Assembly (NCBI RefSeq): GCF_027924185.1
Contig: NZ_BRVO01000002.1
Coordinates: 1 to 64,000, forward strand
Source: Neptunitalea lumnitzerae
GTDB lineage: Bacteria > Bacteroidota > Bacteroidia > Flavobacteriales > Flavobacteriaceae
DNA length: 64,000 nucleotides
Direction: 5' to 3'
Positions 52,906 through 62,983 of the stretch are shown here, piece after piece. How positions within the stretch are numbered: the first letter of the stretch is position 1; each line of letters starts with the position of its first letter. Below the pieces are notes generated by a model. It made no database searches and was not told where the DNA came from. It saw only the letters and a program-made list of their open reading frames with translations. A program made the translations under genes and the position numbers.

Positions 52906-52932
52906 TTCGACATATTTCGTATTTTTGTCGAA
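52906..52932 (+). promoter_or_regulatory. Operator-like palindrome at the tetR start
   Basis: Inverted half-sites TTCGACA and TGTCGAA are 13 bp apart and end at the first base of the tetR ATG. TATTTTTG (52920-52927) inside it fits TAnnTTTG, so transcription would begin at or near the start codon (a leaderless mRNA). This layout fits an autoregulated TetR. The same half-sites occur at 33295-33308. Confidence 0.5.
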
Positions 52933-53534
52933 TGAGCATTTTGATAGAAGATAAGACACAAGGAAAGAAGCGCGAAATATTAAGTGCTTCTAAAGAAGTT
53001 TTTAGACAATTTGGTTTGTCTAAAGTAACTATGGATGATATCGCACGGGCCTCTAAAATGGGGAGAAGCACGCTTTATTATTATTATAAGAATAAAATGG
53101 AAGTTTTTCTAGATTTAATATCTGAAGAATTTATGGATGTTATTATTCCTGCTACCGATAAAGTTCGTCCGGCTAATTCTTTAAAAGAAAATCTGGTTAT
53201 TTATACCAGCACCAAATTAGAAAGACTCCAATTAAAGGAGAAACAATATTATCATTTAATACAAGATTTAAGAGATAACAGAGATATCTTTTTTCAAATT
53301 CATAACATTAGTACAGAGAAAGAATTTCAAATCTATAACCAAATTATTTTGTGGGGAATAGAGAATGGAGATGTTCCTGAAATGACGGATAGTGATCGAG
53401 AGTTTTTGGTAAAAACTATTGTAACCGCACTAAGTGCACTTGAAAAGGAGTTTTTTCTGTTTGATGCTATTGATGATTTAAATAGCCGATTAGACTGGTT
53501 GGCTAACCTATTGGTAAAAGGATTACAATATTAA
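52932..53534 (+). CDS. TetR/AcrR-family transcriptional regulator
   Basis: A 200-residue protein. The ATG at 52932 (MSILIEDKTQGKKREIL) is used, since the 20 residues ahead of it in the same frame would span the promoter. The N-terminal HTH is typical: ILSASKEVFRQFGLSKVTMDDIARASKMGRSTLYYYYKNKMEVF. The C-terminal ligand domain is helical and variable. It heads an RND efflux operon (10 bp to the adaptor gene) and probably represses itself and that operon. Confidence 0.92.
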   Translation: MSILIEDKTQGKKREILSASKEVFRQFGLSKVTMDDIARASKMGRSTLYYYYKNKMEVFLDLISEEFMDVIIPATDKVRPANSLKENLVIYTSTKLERLQLKEKQYYHLIQDLRDNRDIFFQIHNISTEKEFQIYNQIILWGIENGDVPEMTDSDREFLVKTIVTALSALEKEFFLFDAIDDLNSRLDWLANLLVKGLQY

Positions 53535-53544
53535 ATAATAAGCT

Positions 53545-54579
53545 ATGAGAACTTTAAATGTAACTAAACCCTTATGCTTGCTTTTGGCAAGTATGGTATT
53601 TTTTTCCTGTAAAGAAGAGAAGGTAGTAAAAGAGCAAAAACCTGTTAATGTAAAAGTACTGACTGTAGGCACGGAAACTGATTATAGTCCTATTACGTAT
53701 AGTGGAACCATTAAAGCAGATAAATCGGTAACCTTATCATTTCAGGTATCAGGTACCGTACAGAATGTAATGGTTGATAAAGGTGATTTTGTTTCTAAAG
53801 GAAGTTTAGTTGCAACCATGGATGCTGTTATTTATCAAAACAGATATGCCGCTCAAAAAGCACAGGCCGATTTAGCCAAAGAGAATTACGATAGAATTTT
53901 AGCGGTCTATAAAAAAGGAAGTATTGCAGAAATTAAAATGTTAGACGCAAAATCTAAGTATGAGCAGGCACAAGCTGCAGCCAATGCTACGTATGAGCAA
54001 ATGCAATACACCAAACTAAAAGCTCCTATGGATGGGTACATAAGCAATAGGTTTTTAGATCCGGGAGATTTAGGTAGTCCGGGAGTACCAGTGGTAGTAA
54101 TAGAACAAATTGAAAAGGTAAAGGCAGAACTACCCGTACCCGACAACGAAATTAATAAAACACAAAAGGGAGATACGGTTATTATACAAATACCGGCTCT
54201 AGGGAATACTAAATTCACAGGTACTATATCAGATGTAGCTATTGTTTCTGAAAGAGGGACACCTGTATATACGGCAGGCGTAACTATTCATAATCCAGAT
54301 CAAAAGATAAAACCTGGTATGGTTTGCAACGCTTATTTTAAAAGTTTAACATCTGGTAATGATATCGTAGTTCCTATTCAGGCCATTGTGGTAGATGAAG
54401 AAGATAACAAGTTTGTATATACCACTACAGATAATAAGGCATATAGAAAAAAAGTACAGACAGGAGCTTTATATGATAATGGTATTGCTATAACTGAGGG
54501 TATTAAAAAAGGAGATAAAGTTGTAGTTTCTGGTTACCATAAGCTTACCGATAGTACACAAGTTAATATTATTAAATAA
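53545..54579 (+). CDS. RND efflux periplasmic adaptor (lipoprotein)
   Basis: A 344-residue membrane-fusion protein with a lipoprotein signal (lipid Cys C22 in MVFFSCKEEK). It has split lipoyl-like parts (VTLSFQVSGTVQNVMVDKGDFVSKGSLVATMD and YTKLKAPMDGYISNRFLDPGDLGSPG) around an alpha-hairpin, and a beta-barrel domain. It links the RND pump to the TolC-type channel encoded downstream. Confidence 0.93.
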   Translation: MRTLNVTKPLCLLLASMVFFSCKEEKVVKEQKPVNVKVLTVGTETDYSPITYSGTIKADKSVTLSFQVSGTVQNVMVDKGDFVSKGSLVATMDAVIYQNRYAAQKAQADLAKENYDRILAVYKKGSIAEIKMLDAKSKYEQAQAAANATYEQMQYTKLKAPMDGYISNRFLDPGDLGSPGVPVVVIEQIEKVKAELPVPDNEINKTQKGDTVIIQIPALGNTKFTGTISDVAIVSERGTPVYTAGVTIHNPDQKIKPGMVCNAYFKSLTSGNDIVVPIQAIVVDEEDNKFVYTTTDNKAYRKKVQTGALYDNGIAITEGIKKGDKVVVSGYHKLTDSTQVNIIK

Positions 54580-54597
54580 CCCAGAAGTAGAACATCC

Positions 54598-57500
54598 ATG
54601 AAACATAAAACAAATAATATTGTTGCCTGGGCAATGGAATATAAAGCAGTGCCTTTATCAGTTGCTTTTGTTCTGGTAATATTTGGTATTTATAGTTTAT
54701 TTATGATGCCAAGAAATGAGTTTCCTGATTTTACAGTAAGACAAGGTTTAGTAATTGGAGTATATCCGGGAGCTACATCTGAACAAGTAGAAAAAAACCT
54801 TACTACCAAGGTAGAAGAATATTTGTTTAGCTTTAATGAGGTAAATAAAGAAAAAACATATTCTTACTCCCGAGATGGAATGATGTACATCTATGTTGAA
54901 ATTGAAAACAGAGTTGGTCATGATGCTTCTCAGCAGTTTTGGAATAAATTAAAGCATGGGTTACTGGTGTTTCAACAAACAGAATTACCAAAGGCAGTAA
55001 GAGGTGTTATTGTAAATAGTGATTTTGGAGATACAGCAGCCATTATTTTATCTATAGAATCAGATACTAGAACGTATAAAGATCTTGAAACTCATGTAAA
55101 AGAAATAGAGGATGAGTTACGACAAATTGATGATATGGCTAAAATTAGTCATTCAGGAAATTTGCAGGAGCAAATAGGTATTTATATAGATAACGAAAAA
55201 CTAGCTCATTACGGTATTAGCCCTGGGTTGGTAATGCAAATTTTACAAAAGCAAGGTAATGTGGTGCCTGCAGGTTCTTTAGAGGGAGAAATTATTGAGC
55301 GCCCTATTCATTTAGATACATTTTACACCACAGAATCTGATTTGGCGCAACAGATTATTAAAACCGATGAAGATGGTAATGCTATTCGTTTAAATGATAT
55401 AGCAGAAATTACACGAGAGTATGAAGATGAAGATTCTTATATAAGGGTAAATGGAGCCAAGTCTATGATTATTACTATGGAAATGGCTAAGGGGAGAAAT
55501 ATTGTTCAGTTTGGAGAAGAAGTAGATGAAAATTTAGCGAGGATAGAACAGAGCTTACCAGATGATATAACCATAACGCGTTTGGCCGACCAGCCAGCGG
55601 TAGTAGATCATTCTATTACGCACTTTATGAAAGAATTTCTATATGCCTTAATAGGGGTAATTATTGTTGCTATCTTGCTATTGCCTTTTAGAGTGGCATC
55701 TGTAGCAGCGGCTACTATACCTATTACTATTACAGCAACTTTGGCCATCATGTATTTATGCGGATTAGAGCTAAATACGGTAACCTTAGCGGCATTGGTG
55801 GTTGTTTTAGGTATTGTGGTAGATGATCCTATTGTAGTGATTGATAATCACGTGGAAAAACTAGACCATGGTATGTCTGTTTGGGATGCAGCTAAAAATA
55901 GCGCTATTGAATTATTTCCTTCTGTATTTACGGCTACACTAGCAATATCGGCTACTTTTTTACCGCTTATCTTTTTTATGGAAGGGGTAGCGGCAGATTT
56001 TATTGGAGACTTTCCAATTACTATTATGATAGCGCTATTCTTGTCGTTAATGATATCTATGGTAGTAGTACCGTTTTTTAATACAGTATTTATTAGAAGA
56101 GGATTGCATAAAGATGAGGAAAAGAAAAAGGATAAAAAGTCAATGTTAGACCGTTTGCAATCATTTTTTAATAAGCAAATTAATAATTCCATGAAACGAT
56201 GGAAGTTGACATTGTTTTTAGGAATAGGAGCTATTGTAGTAGGGGTGTTATTATTTTCAGGACTTACCCAACAGTTGTTTCCTATTATAGAGAGAAATCA
56301 ATTGGCTATAGAAATATCGTTGCCAGAAGGTTATAACCTAGATGAAACAGGTAATGTAGTGAAAGATGTTGAAGATATATTAGCGAATGATGAGCGAGTG
56401 GTGTCTTATGCAAGTTTTATTGGTACTAGTTCTCCAAGATTTCACACATTGTATGCTCCTAAGTTGCCTGCAAAAAATTATGCACAAATTTTGGTAAACA
56501 CCATAGACGATGATGCAACAGAAGAAATTCTGGAAGAGTATCAAGAGAAATACAGTGATAGTATTCCGGGGGCTTATGTGCGTATGAAACAGTTAGATAT
56601 GATTGTAGCACCAGCACCTATAGAAATTAGAATTTTTGGAGAGGATATAGATAGCTTGAAGTATGCTAGTGAAAAGATAGAAACTATAGCTAAGACTACA
56701 CCTAATACCACTTGGGTGCGAACAAGTTTTAACGAAAACAAAAATGGCATCAATCTTAAAATTAAAAAGGATGAAGCCAGCAGGTTAGGACTTACCAAAG
56801 AAGATATTGCCAATGCGGTAGGAATGAATACAGAAGGATTAACGGCTTCGCAAATTTGGGAAGATGATTATGCTATTAATATAAGGGTGAAAACTAATCA
56901 TACGAATAATATGAGTGTTTCTGACCTAGAAAGATTGTCGGTTATTGTTCCCAATCTAAGAACAGTAGTTCCACTACGTCAGGTAGCAGAGATATCTCCA
57001 AAATGGGATGAAGGTCAGTTAGTGCATCGTAACGGAGTGAGATGTTTAACTGTTCGTGTAGATATTAAAAAAGGAATGGTTGCTAATGAAATATTACCTC
57101 ATATTCAAAAAGAGATACAGAATATTCAACTTCCTGAAGGAGTTAAAATTGGTTATGGAGGTGAGTTAGAAATGCAAGCAGAGAACGAACCGCCAATGGC
57201 ACTGTCGTTAGGGTTAAGTGTAATTATCATCTTCCTTATTCTCATATGGCACTTTAAGAGTTTTAAACATGCTTTTTTAAGTTTTTTAACCATGCCATTG
57301 AGTGTGTTTGGTGCAGCTTTAGGTTTAATGGTAATGCAGTATCCGTTTGGTTTTACTTCTTTTATAGGTTTATTAGCATTGTGTGGTATTGTAGTACGAA
57401 ATGGAATTATTCTAATAGATTTTGCCGATGAGCTTAGAAGTGAAGGTCAATCTGTGAAAGAGGCGGCAATACATGCGGCCGAACGAAGAATGCGACCTAT

Positions 57501-57699
57501 CTTTTTAACATCATCTGCGGCGGCTGTTGGGGTTATACCTATGATTATGAGTAGATCTACCTTGTGGGGGCCTTTGGGTACTGTTATCTGCTTTGGGTTA
57601 ATGATGTCTATGATTTTAACCTTGTTTGTATTACCCGTTATGTATTGGTTGTTTTTTAGAAAAGAAGATGAGCATAAAACCGTAAATCATGAAAACTAA
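54598..57699 (+). CDS. RND efflux pump permease
   Basis: A 1033-residue inner-membrane pump of the AcrB/MexB superfamily with 12 helices and two large periplasmic loops. The proton-relay acidic pair is in LGIVVDDPIVVIDNHVEKL, and GFTSFIGLLALCGIVVRNGIILIDFADE is the second signature. It uses the proton gradient to expel drugs or other small molecules. TetR, adaptor and TolC neighbours make a complete tripartite system. The substrate is unknown. Confidence 0.94.
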   Translation: MKHKTNNIVAWAMEYKAVPLSVAFVLVIFGIYSLFMMPRNEFPDFTVRQGLVIGVYPGATSEQVEKNLTTKVEEYLFSFNEVNKEKTYSYSRDGMMYIYVEIENRVGHDASQQFWNKLKHGLLVFQQTELPKAVRGVIVNSDFGDTAAIILSIESDTRTYKDLETHVKEIEDELRQIDDMAKISHSGNLQEQIGIYIDNEKLAHYGISPGLVMQILQKQGNVVPAGSLEGEIIERPIHLDTFYTTESDLAQQIIKTDEDGNAIRLNDIAEITREYEDEDSYIRVNGAKSMIITMEMAKGRNIVQFGEEVDENLARIEQSLPDDITITRLADQPAVVDHSITHFMKEFLYALIGVIIVAILLLPFRVASVAAATIPITITATLAIMYLCGLELNTVTLAALVVVLGIVVDDPIVVIDNHVEKLDHGMSVWDAAKNSAIELFPSVFTATLAISATFLPLIFFMEGVAADFIGDFPITIMIALFLSLMISMVVVPFFNTVFIRRGLHKDEEKKKDKKSMLDRLQSFFNKQINNSMKRWKLTLFLGIGAIVVGVLLFSGLTQQLFPIIERNQLAIEISLPEGYNLDETGNVVKDVEDILANDERVVSYASFIGTSSPRFHTLYAPKLPAKNYAQILVNTIDDDATEEILEEYQEKYSDSIPGAYVRMKQLDMIVAPAPIEIRIFGEDIDSLKYASEKIETIAKTTPNTTWVRTSFNENKNGINLKIKKDEASRLGLTKEDIANAVGMNTEGLTASQIWEDDYAINIRVKTNHTNNMSVSDLERLSVIVPNLRTVVPLRQVAEISPKWDEGQLVHRNGVRCLTVRVDIKKGMVANEILPHIQKEIQNIQLPEGVKIGYGGELEMQAENEPPMALSLGLSVIIIFLILIWHFKSFKHAFLSFLTMPLSVFGAALGLMVMQYPFGFTSFIGLLALCGIVVRNGIILIDFADELRSEGQSVKEAAIHAAERRMRPIFLTSSAAAVGVIPMIMSRSTLWGPLGTVICFGLMMSMILTLFVLPVMYWLFFRKEDEHKTVNHEN

Positions 57700-58999
57700 T
57701 AAAATGGTACACTGTAAATATATTGCATTCATACTAGTTGTTTTGTTGAGTAGTATGCTAACTGCACAAGAAACTTTTACCCTAAAAGACAGTAAAGAAG
57801 CAGCCTTAAATTATAGTAAGGCTATTAAGAATGGAGACATACGATTGGAGCAAGCAGCTGCAGCTAAGAAAGAGGCGCTGTCTCATTATTTTCCCTCTAT
57901 AAGTGCCACGGGTATTGGGTTGTATGGTTTTGATGATATTATATCTCCCATACAAGGATTAGTACCTACCGGAATAGATAATATTTATTTTGCAAGCGTA
58001 ACTGCTAATGAGGTGTTGTATGCCGGAGGTAAAGTACAACATGCTAACGAGATGGCAGTACTACAATCAGATGTTTATAAGATACAAGCTACACAGTCTA
58101 AGGACTCTGTGGTATTAATGACTTCGCAGAAGTTTTGGAATATAATTGAGTTACAAGAACAAATGAAAGTGCTGGAAAGTACCGAACAATATTTGAATAA
58201 GCTGTTAGAACAGCAGCAAGATTTGTTAGATGCGGGCTTAATAGCCAGAAATGACCAACTAAAGGTAAAAGCAGAAAAAAACCGTTTGTTGCTTAATAAG
58301 AGTAAATTAAACAATGGGCGAAAATTAGCATTGTTAGATTTTGCACTTTACACCGGGATGAAGTATGATACCACAATGGTTGCCCTAGCAGAATTTGAAG
58401 ATGTAGATAATCCTAAATTGACGTACCAAACTGCAGATACAGTAGTTACTAATAATAGTAGCTACCAACTAATGCAAAAATCTGTTGAAGCTAAGGAGTT
58501 GCAAGTGCAAATAAGTAATGCAGAATTGTTACCAAGTATAAGTGTAGGAATATCAGGTACACAGTTTGGTAGTTTTGATAATGCTATAGATAGTCGTTTT
58601 GTACCTGTGGCTATGGGCGTAATTAGTATCCCTATATCCGACTGGTGGGGAGCAGGTAGGCAAAAAGTGAAACAAGATAAATTAGCTATTGAGATAGCTA
58701 AAAATAATTTAGAGGATGTAAAAGATAAATTGCATGTTGCTGTTTTACAAAGCTGGTATAACCTTACCGACGCTTATGAACAAATTCGTTTTGCAGAAAT
58801 TAATAATGAGCAAGCTACCGAGAATTTAGAGGTAAGTACAGACAATTATAATGCAGGTTTAGCTGGTTTAACCGATTTGTTAGATGCACAGCGGTTACAG
58901 CAACAAGCGGCTGCAGATTTAGTAAATGCGTATGCTAATTATAAAAAAATGGAAGTAGTTTATTTATTTAGAACCAACAATTTGCTAGGAGAAGATTAA
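57689..58999 (+). CDS. TolC-family outer-membrane efflux protein
   Basis: A 436-residue protein with a signal peptide (MVHCKYIAFILVVLLSSMLTAQ, after a short leader MKTNK). Two OEP repeats have long helices: KEAALNYSKAIKNGDIRLEQAAAAKKEALSHYFPSISATG and AEINNEQATENLEVSTDNYNAGLAGLTDLLDAQRLQQQAAADLVNA. It starts 11 bp inside the end of the pump gene. It forms the outer-membrane exit duct of the system. Confidence 0.93.
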   Translation: MKTNKMVHCKYIAFILVVLLSSMLTAQETFTLKDSKEAALNYSKAIKNGDIRLEQAAAAKKEALSHYFPSISATGIGLYGFDDIISPIQGLVPTGIDNIYFASVTANEVLYAGGKVQHANEMAVLQSDVYKIQATQSKDSVVLMTSQKFWNIIELQEQMKVLESTEQYLNKLLEQQQDLLDAGLIARNDQLKVKAEKNRLLLNKSKLNNGRKLALLDFALYTGMKYDTTMVALAEFEDVDNPKLTYQTADTVVTNNSSYQLMQKSVEAKELQVQISNAELLPSISVGISGTQFGSFDNAIDSRFVPVAMGVISIPISDWWGAGRQKVKQDKLAIEIAKNNLEDVKDKLHVAVLQSWYNLTDAYEQIRFAEINNEQATENLEVSTDNYNAGLAGLTDLLDAQRLQQQAAADLVNAYANYKKMEVVYLFRTNNLLGED

Positions 59000-59083
59000 T
59001 AGAAAGATTTATTTTATTGTTATATCTACAACTTTTTAGCAGAAAACATACAGTCTTGTTTACCATTAATATGAAAACATTTG

Positions 59084-59091
59084 TATTTTTG
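59084..59091 (+). promoter_or_regulatory. Candidate -7 box of lpd
   Basis: TATTTTTG is an exact TAnnTTTG match, 43 bp ahead of the lpd start. A TTG at 59056-59058 is upstream but 25 bases away, further than usual. Confidence 0.35.
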
Positions 59092-59134
59092 TTATAATTG
59101 GTAAGAAAAAAAGACTTCAAATAATAAACTTATT

Positions 59135-60541
59135 ATGACTCAATATGATGTAGCCGTTATAGGCTCAGGTCCTGGAGGATATGTAGCAGCAATTCGTTGC
59201 GCTCAGCTAGGAATGAAAACCGCAATAATAGAAAAATATTCAACATTAGGAGGTACTTGCTTAAATGTAGGTTGTATTCCTTCTAAAGCGTTATTAGATT
59301 CTACACACCATTTTCATGATGCTTTAAAGCATTTTGATGAGCACGGAATTGAAATTTCAGGAGAAGTAAAAGCAAATCTTGAAAAAATGATTTCTCGTAA
59401 GCAAGGGGTTGTAGACCAAACTACCAAAGGAATTCAGTTTTTAATGGATAAAAACAAGATTGATGTGTACGAAGGTGTAGGTAGTTTTGCAGATGCAACG
59501 CACGTTGAAATTACTAAAGCAGATGGTAGTACAGAAAAAATAGAAGCTAAAAATACGATTATAGCAACAGGTTCTAAACCATCGTCATTACCGTTTATTT
59601 CTGTTGATAAAGAACGAGTAATTACTTCTACAGAAGCCTTGAAGTTGAAAGAAGTACCTAAGCACTTAGTAATTATTGGTGGTGGGGTAATAGGTTTAGA
59701 ATTAGGACAGGTATATAGCCGTTTAGGTGCACAGGTATCTGTAGTTGAGTTTATGGATAGAATTATTCCAGGAATGGATGGCGCTTTATCTAAAGAGTTA
59801 ACTAAAGTTCTTAAAAAGCAAGGCTTTAAATTCTATACCTCTCATAAAGTAAAAGAAGTTACCAGAGATGGAGATACTGTTACTGTGAAAGCAGATGACA
59901 AAAAAGGTAATGAAGTTACTTTTGAAGGAGATTATTGTTTAGTATCTGTAGGTCGTCGTCCGTACACGGAAGGATTAAATGCGGAAGCTGCAGGTGTAAA
60001 ACTTACTGATAGAGGTCAGATAGAAGTAAACGATCATTTACAAACTTCTGCTGCTAACATCTACGCTATTGGAGATGTTGTAAAAGGTGCAATGCTTGCG
60101 CATAAAGCAGAAGAAGAAGGTGTTATGGTTGCTGAAATTTTAGCAGGACAAAAACCTCATATTGATTATAACTTAATTCCAGGGGTTGTATATACATGGC
60201 CAGAAGTTGCTGCTGTTGGTAAAACAGAAGAGCAATTAAAAGAGGCTGGCGTTAAGTATAAGTCGGGTCAGTTTCCTATGAGAGCCTTAGGTAGAGCTAG
60301 AGCGAGTATGGATATTGACGGATTTGTAAAAATACTTGCAGATGAAGCTACTGATGAGGTATTGGGTATACACATGATTGGTGCTCGTGTAGCAGATTTA
60401 ATTTCAGAAGCTGTTACTGCTATGGAATTTAGAGCGTCTGCAGAAGATATTTCTAGAATGAGCCATGCGCACCCTACGTATGCAGAGGCTGTGAAAGAAG
60501 CGGCATTGGCGGCTACTGAAAACAGACCATTACATACATAA
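59135..60541 (+). CDS. lpd: Dihydrolipoyl dehydrogenase
   Basis: A 468-residue FAD disulfide oxidoreductase (E3 of pyruvate, 2-oxoglutarate or branched-chain dehydrogenases, and L protein of glycine cleavage). FAD motif GSGPGGYVAA, redox pair C42/C47 (GGTCLNVGCIPSK), NAD motif IIGGGVIGLELG, and the C-terminal His-Glu pair in MSHAHPTYAEAVKEA. It is monocistronic with a terminator. No E1/E2 genes are adjacent. Confidence 0.95.
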   Translation: MTQYDVAVIGSGPGGYVAAIRCAQLGMKTAIIEKYSTLGGTCLNVGCIPSKALLDSTHHFHDALKHFDEHGIEISGEVKANLEKMISRKQGVVDQTTKGIQFLMDKNKIDVYEGVGSFADATHVEITKADGSTEKIEAKNTIIATGSKPSSLPFISVDKERVITSTEALKLKEVPKHLVIIGGGVIGLELGQVYSRLGAQVSVVEFMDRIIPGMDGALSKELTKVLKKQGFKFYTSHKVKEVTRDGDTVTVKADDKKGNEVTFEGDYCLVSVGRRPYTEGLNAEAAGVKLTDRGQIEVNDHLQTSAANIYAIGDVVKGAMLAHKAEEEGVMVAEILAGQKPHIDYNLIPGVVYTWPEVAAVGKTEEQLKEAGVKYKSGQFPMRALGRARASMDIDGFVKILADEATDEVLGIHMIGARVADLISEAVTAMEFRASAEDISRMSHAHPTYAEAVKEAALAATENRPLHT

Positions 60542-60563
60542 AAAGATATTCAATAGATAGATA

Positions 60564-60587
60564 AAAAGGCTGCTTATGCAGCCTTTT
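60564..60587 (+). terminator. Terminator after lpd
   Basis: A 10-bp perfect stem (aaaaggctgc / gcagcctttt) with a 4-base ttat loop; the T run is part of the stem. Confidence 0.88.
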
Positions 60588-60610
60588 GTCTTATAAAAGC
60601 CATAAGATTT

Positions 60611-61846
60611 ATGACTACTTTATTTGTAAATATTAAGGAACTACTTCAAATTAGAGAGCCTGACGAAAAATGGGTAGCAGGTGCAGCTATGAAGGTACTA
60701 CCGTCTATAGAAAATGCTTACCTGTTGGTAAGTGATGGCGTGATAGTAGATTTTGGGAAAATGGAAGAACTGCCTTTGGTAGATTTTGATGTGACTGAAG
60801 ATTGTAGCGATAGAATCGTGTTACCTACATGGTATGATAGCCATACACACTTAGTTTATGCAGGAAACAGAGAACAAGAGTTTGTAGATAGAATAAACGG
60901 TTTAAGTTATGAGGAGATTGCCAATAGAGGAGGAGGTATTTTAAATTCTGCAAAAAAATTACAGGAAACACCTGAAGAAGAATTGTATGAGCAATCTAAA
61001 CATAGGTTGGTTGAGGTTATGAAAATGGGAACCGGGGGTATTGAAATTAAATCGGGTTACGGACTTACCCTTGAAGCAGAATTAAAAATGCTGCGCGTGA
61101 TTAAGCGTTTAGGCGAAGAATTTTCATTACCTATAAAGGCTACTTTTTTAGGGGCACATGCTTTTCCGGCTGAGTATAAAGAAAATCAGGAAGCCTACAT
61201 TGATATAATTATTAATGACATGTTACCTAAGGTGGCAGCAGAAAATTTAGCTGAGTTTATTGATGCATTTTGCGAAACCGGTTATTTTTCTGTAGACCAA
61301 ACCAAGCGTATTATAGAAGCAGCACAAAAGTATGGTATGGTACCTAAAATTCACGTAAATCAGTTTACAGTAATAGATGGTATACAAATGGCTGTGGAGT
61401 GTAATGCTTTATCTGTAGATCATTTAGAGGTGTTGGAAGATAAAGATATTGAAGCATTAAAAGAGTCTGAAACAATGCCTGTAGCATTGCCAAGTTGTTC
61501 TTATTTTATTTCCATACCATATACGCCTGCTAGGAAATTAATGGAAGCTGGGTTACCTGTAGCGTTAGCTTCAGATTATAACCCAGGTACAACCCCAAGT
61601 GGTAATATGAACTTTGTAGTGGCAACAGCTTGCATTAAAATGAAAATGACACCTGAAGAAGCTATTAATGCGGCTACACTAAACGGTGCATATGCTATGA
61701 ATCTTTCAAAAGAGTATGGTAGCATAACCAAAGGTAAAAAAGCAAATATAATGGTTACAAAACCTGTACCTTCTTATTATTATTTGCCTTATTCTTTTGG
61801 TGAGCAGCTAATAGACAAGGTAATGATACATGGAGAATTTATATAA
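60611..61846 (+). CDS. hutI: Imidazolonepropionase
   Basis: A 411-residue amidohydrolase-fold enzyme hydrolysing imidazolone-5-propionate to N-formimidoyl-L-glutamate in histidine degradation. Metal motif H78-T-H80 in YDSHTHLVYAGNREQEF, then GGIEIKSGYGLT, FLGAHAFP, KIHVNQF and ASDYNPGT. It lies 1.1 kb from a formimidoylglutamase-like gene. HutH and HutU are not in the window. Confidence 0.95.
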   Translation: MTTLFVNIKELLQIREPDEKWVAGAAMKVLPSIENAYLLVSDGVIVDFGKMEELPLVDFDVTEDCSDRIVLPTWYDSHTHLVYAGNREQEFVDRINGLSYEEIANRGGGILNSAKKLQETPEEELYEQSKHRLVEVMKMGTGGIEIKSGYGLTLEAELKMLRVIKRLGEEFSLPIKATFLGAHAFPAEYKENQEAYIDIIINDMLPKVAAENLAEFIDAFCETGYFSVDQTKRIIEAAQKYGMVPKIHVNQFTVIDGIQMAVECNALSVDHLEVLEDKDIEALKESETMPVALPSCSYFISIPYTPARKLMEAGLPVALASDYNPGTTPSGNMNFVVATACIKMKMTPEEAINAATLNGAYAMNLSKEYGSITKGKKANIMVTKPVPSYYYLPYSFGEQLIDKVMIHGEFI

Positions 61847-61849
61847 AGA

Positions 61850-61879
61850 CAAAAGGGTGTTCTAATGAACACCCTTTTG
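61850..61879. terminator. Bidirectional terminator after hutI
   Basis: A 13-bp perfect stem (caaaagggtgttc / gaacacccttttg) with a 4-base loop taat. A/T runs on both sides suit use on both strands: hutI on the plus and the coiled-coil gene on the minus strand. Confidence 0.88.
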
Positions 61880-61903
61880 TTTTATTTTGTACTTTTTTAC
61901 TAA

Positions 61904-62815
61904 TTAATCCATAGTAAAGCTAGTGCTTCCTAGTTCATTTAATTCAGCATCGTATAGCGTAATTAAATATTTACCCTCAGAAAAATCTCCTGCTGGTTTT
62001 TTAATGTATTCACATACATCTAAAGCATCATTTTCATAGTAGAATTCTGAAACAGAAGTATAGGTAACTGCATCTTTACCCTCTACCATTACAGCAGCGT
62101 TTTCTCCTAAAATCTTTTCTCCAGGAGCAACTACTTTAATATAGAATTTTTTGTCTTCTGATTCTGCTAATTTGTTAGGAGCTACTGTAAAACAAACTTT
62201 TACGCGGTCTGCTCTTCTTGCTTTTTGAGTAGATTTCATTTTACCACTGTTTTTAACTTTAACAGCATCTACTTTTAGGTCTGATAGTTGTAAAGCAGAA
62301 CCTAACGCTACTTTATCCGAAAGTTGCGTAGTTTGAACTACTAGGGAATCACTAATTTTAATTTGTTTTCCTAAGTTGGTATCTAACGCAACATTTAAAC
62401 TATCTAGTCTTTGATTTTGTACTAAAACAGAATCATATTTTTGTTGTAATAAAGCGTATTCTTTTTTAAGACGACTTACATCATATCTATATCTTCTTAA
62501 AGAATTGATATCTACTTTTAAACCGTTTATAGAATCTAAGTATTGGTCTACTTCATTTTTAGCTACTGTCCAATCATCATATAAGTCAGCATATAAAGAG
62601 TCTTTTTCCTCTAAGCGAGTTTCATAATCTTTACTCATTCTAGTTAGATCAGCTTTTAAGGAGTCTTTATCAGCTTGAAGTGCCATTTCTACTTCTTTTC
62701 CTTCGCTGTACTGAGAGTATGTGAAAATACTAAGCCCAATTAAAGCAATGGCTAAAACAATAATGGCAGCCAGTGCTACACTGTTATTCTTCTTGTCGGT
62801 TTTGTTGTCAGTCAT
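61904..62815 (-). CDS. Membrane-anchored coiled-coil protein
   Basis: A 303-residue protein with a single membrane helix (about residues 13-32; SVALAAIIVLAIALIGLSIFTY), a long charged heptad-rich region with repeated DSL motifs (about 40-165) and a small beta-rich C-terminal domain (about 205-300; VKVCFTVAPNKLAESEDKKFYIKVVAPGEKIL). The orientation suggests that the coiled coil and C-terminal domain are periplasmic. It resembles conserved hypothetical proteins of Bacteroidota; function unknown. It is convergent with hutI and divergent from the arginase-family gene. Confidence 0.75.
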   Translation of the reverse strand: MTDNKTDKKNNSVALAAIIVLAIALIGLSIFTYSQYSEGKEVEMALQADKDSLKADLTRMSKDYETRLEEKDSLYADLYDDWTVAKNEVDQYLDSINGLKVDINSLRRYRYDVSRLKKEYALLQQKYDSVLVQNQRLDSLNVALDTNLGKQIKISDSLVVQTTQLSDKVALGSALQLSDLKVDAVKVKNSGKMKSTQKARRADRVKVCFTVAPNKLAESEDKKFYIKVVAPGEKILGENAAVMVEGKDAVTYTSVSEFYYENDALDVCEYIKKPAGDFSEGKYLITLYDAELNELGSTSFTMD

Positions 62816-62954
62816 AATAAATTTTTTAGAGTGAAACTAAGTAAGTTAAATATGTTTGGTATAATAAATAAATTAACACAATTTAATAAACAAAATTTTA
62901 ATCTTTAACAAAATGATAATAGATTTAAGGGCATCATTCAAACATAAAATCCAT

Positions 62955-62962
62955 TAAGTTTG
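62955..62962 (+). promoter_or_regulatory. Candidate -7 box of the arginase-family gene
   Basis: TAAGTTTG fits TAnnTTTG exactly, 21 bp before the ATG at 62984. No TTG was seen at the expected -33 distance. Confidence 0.4.
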
Positions 62963-62983
62963 TAAAGCTAATATAATATTCTG

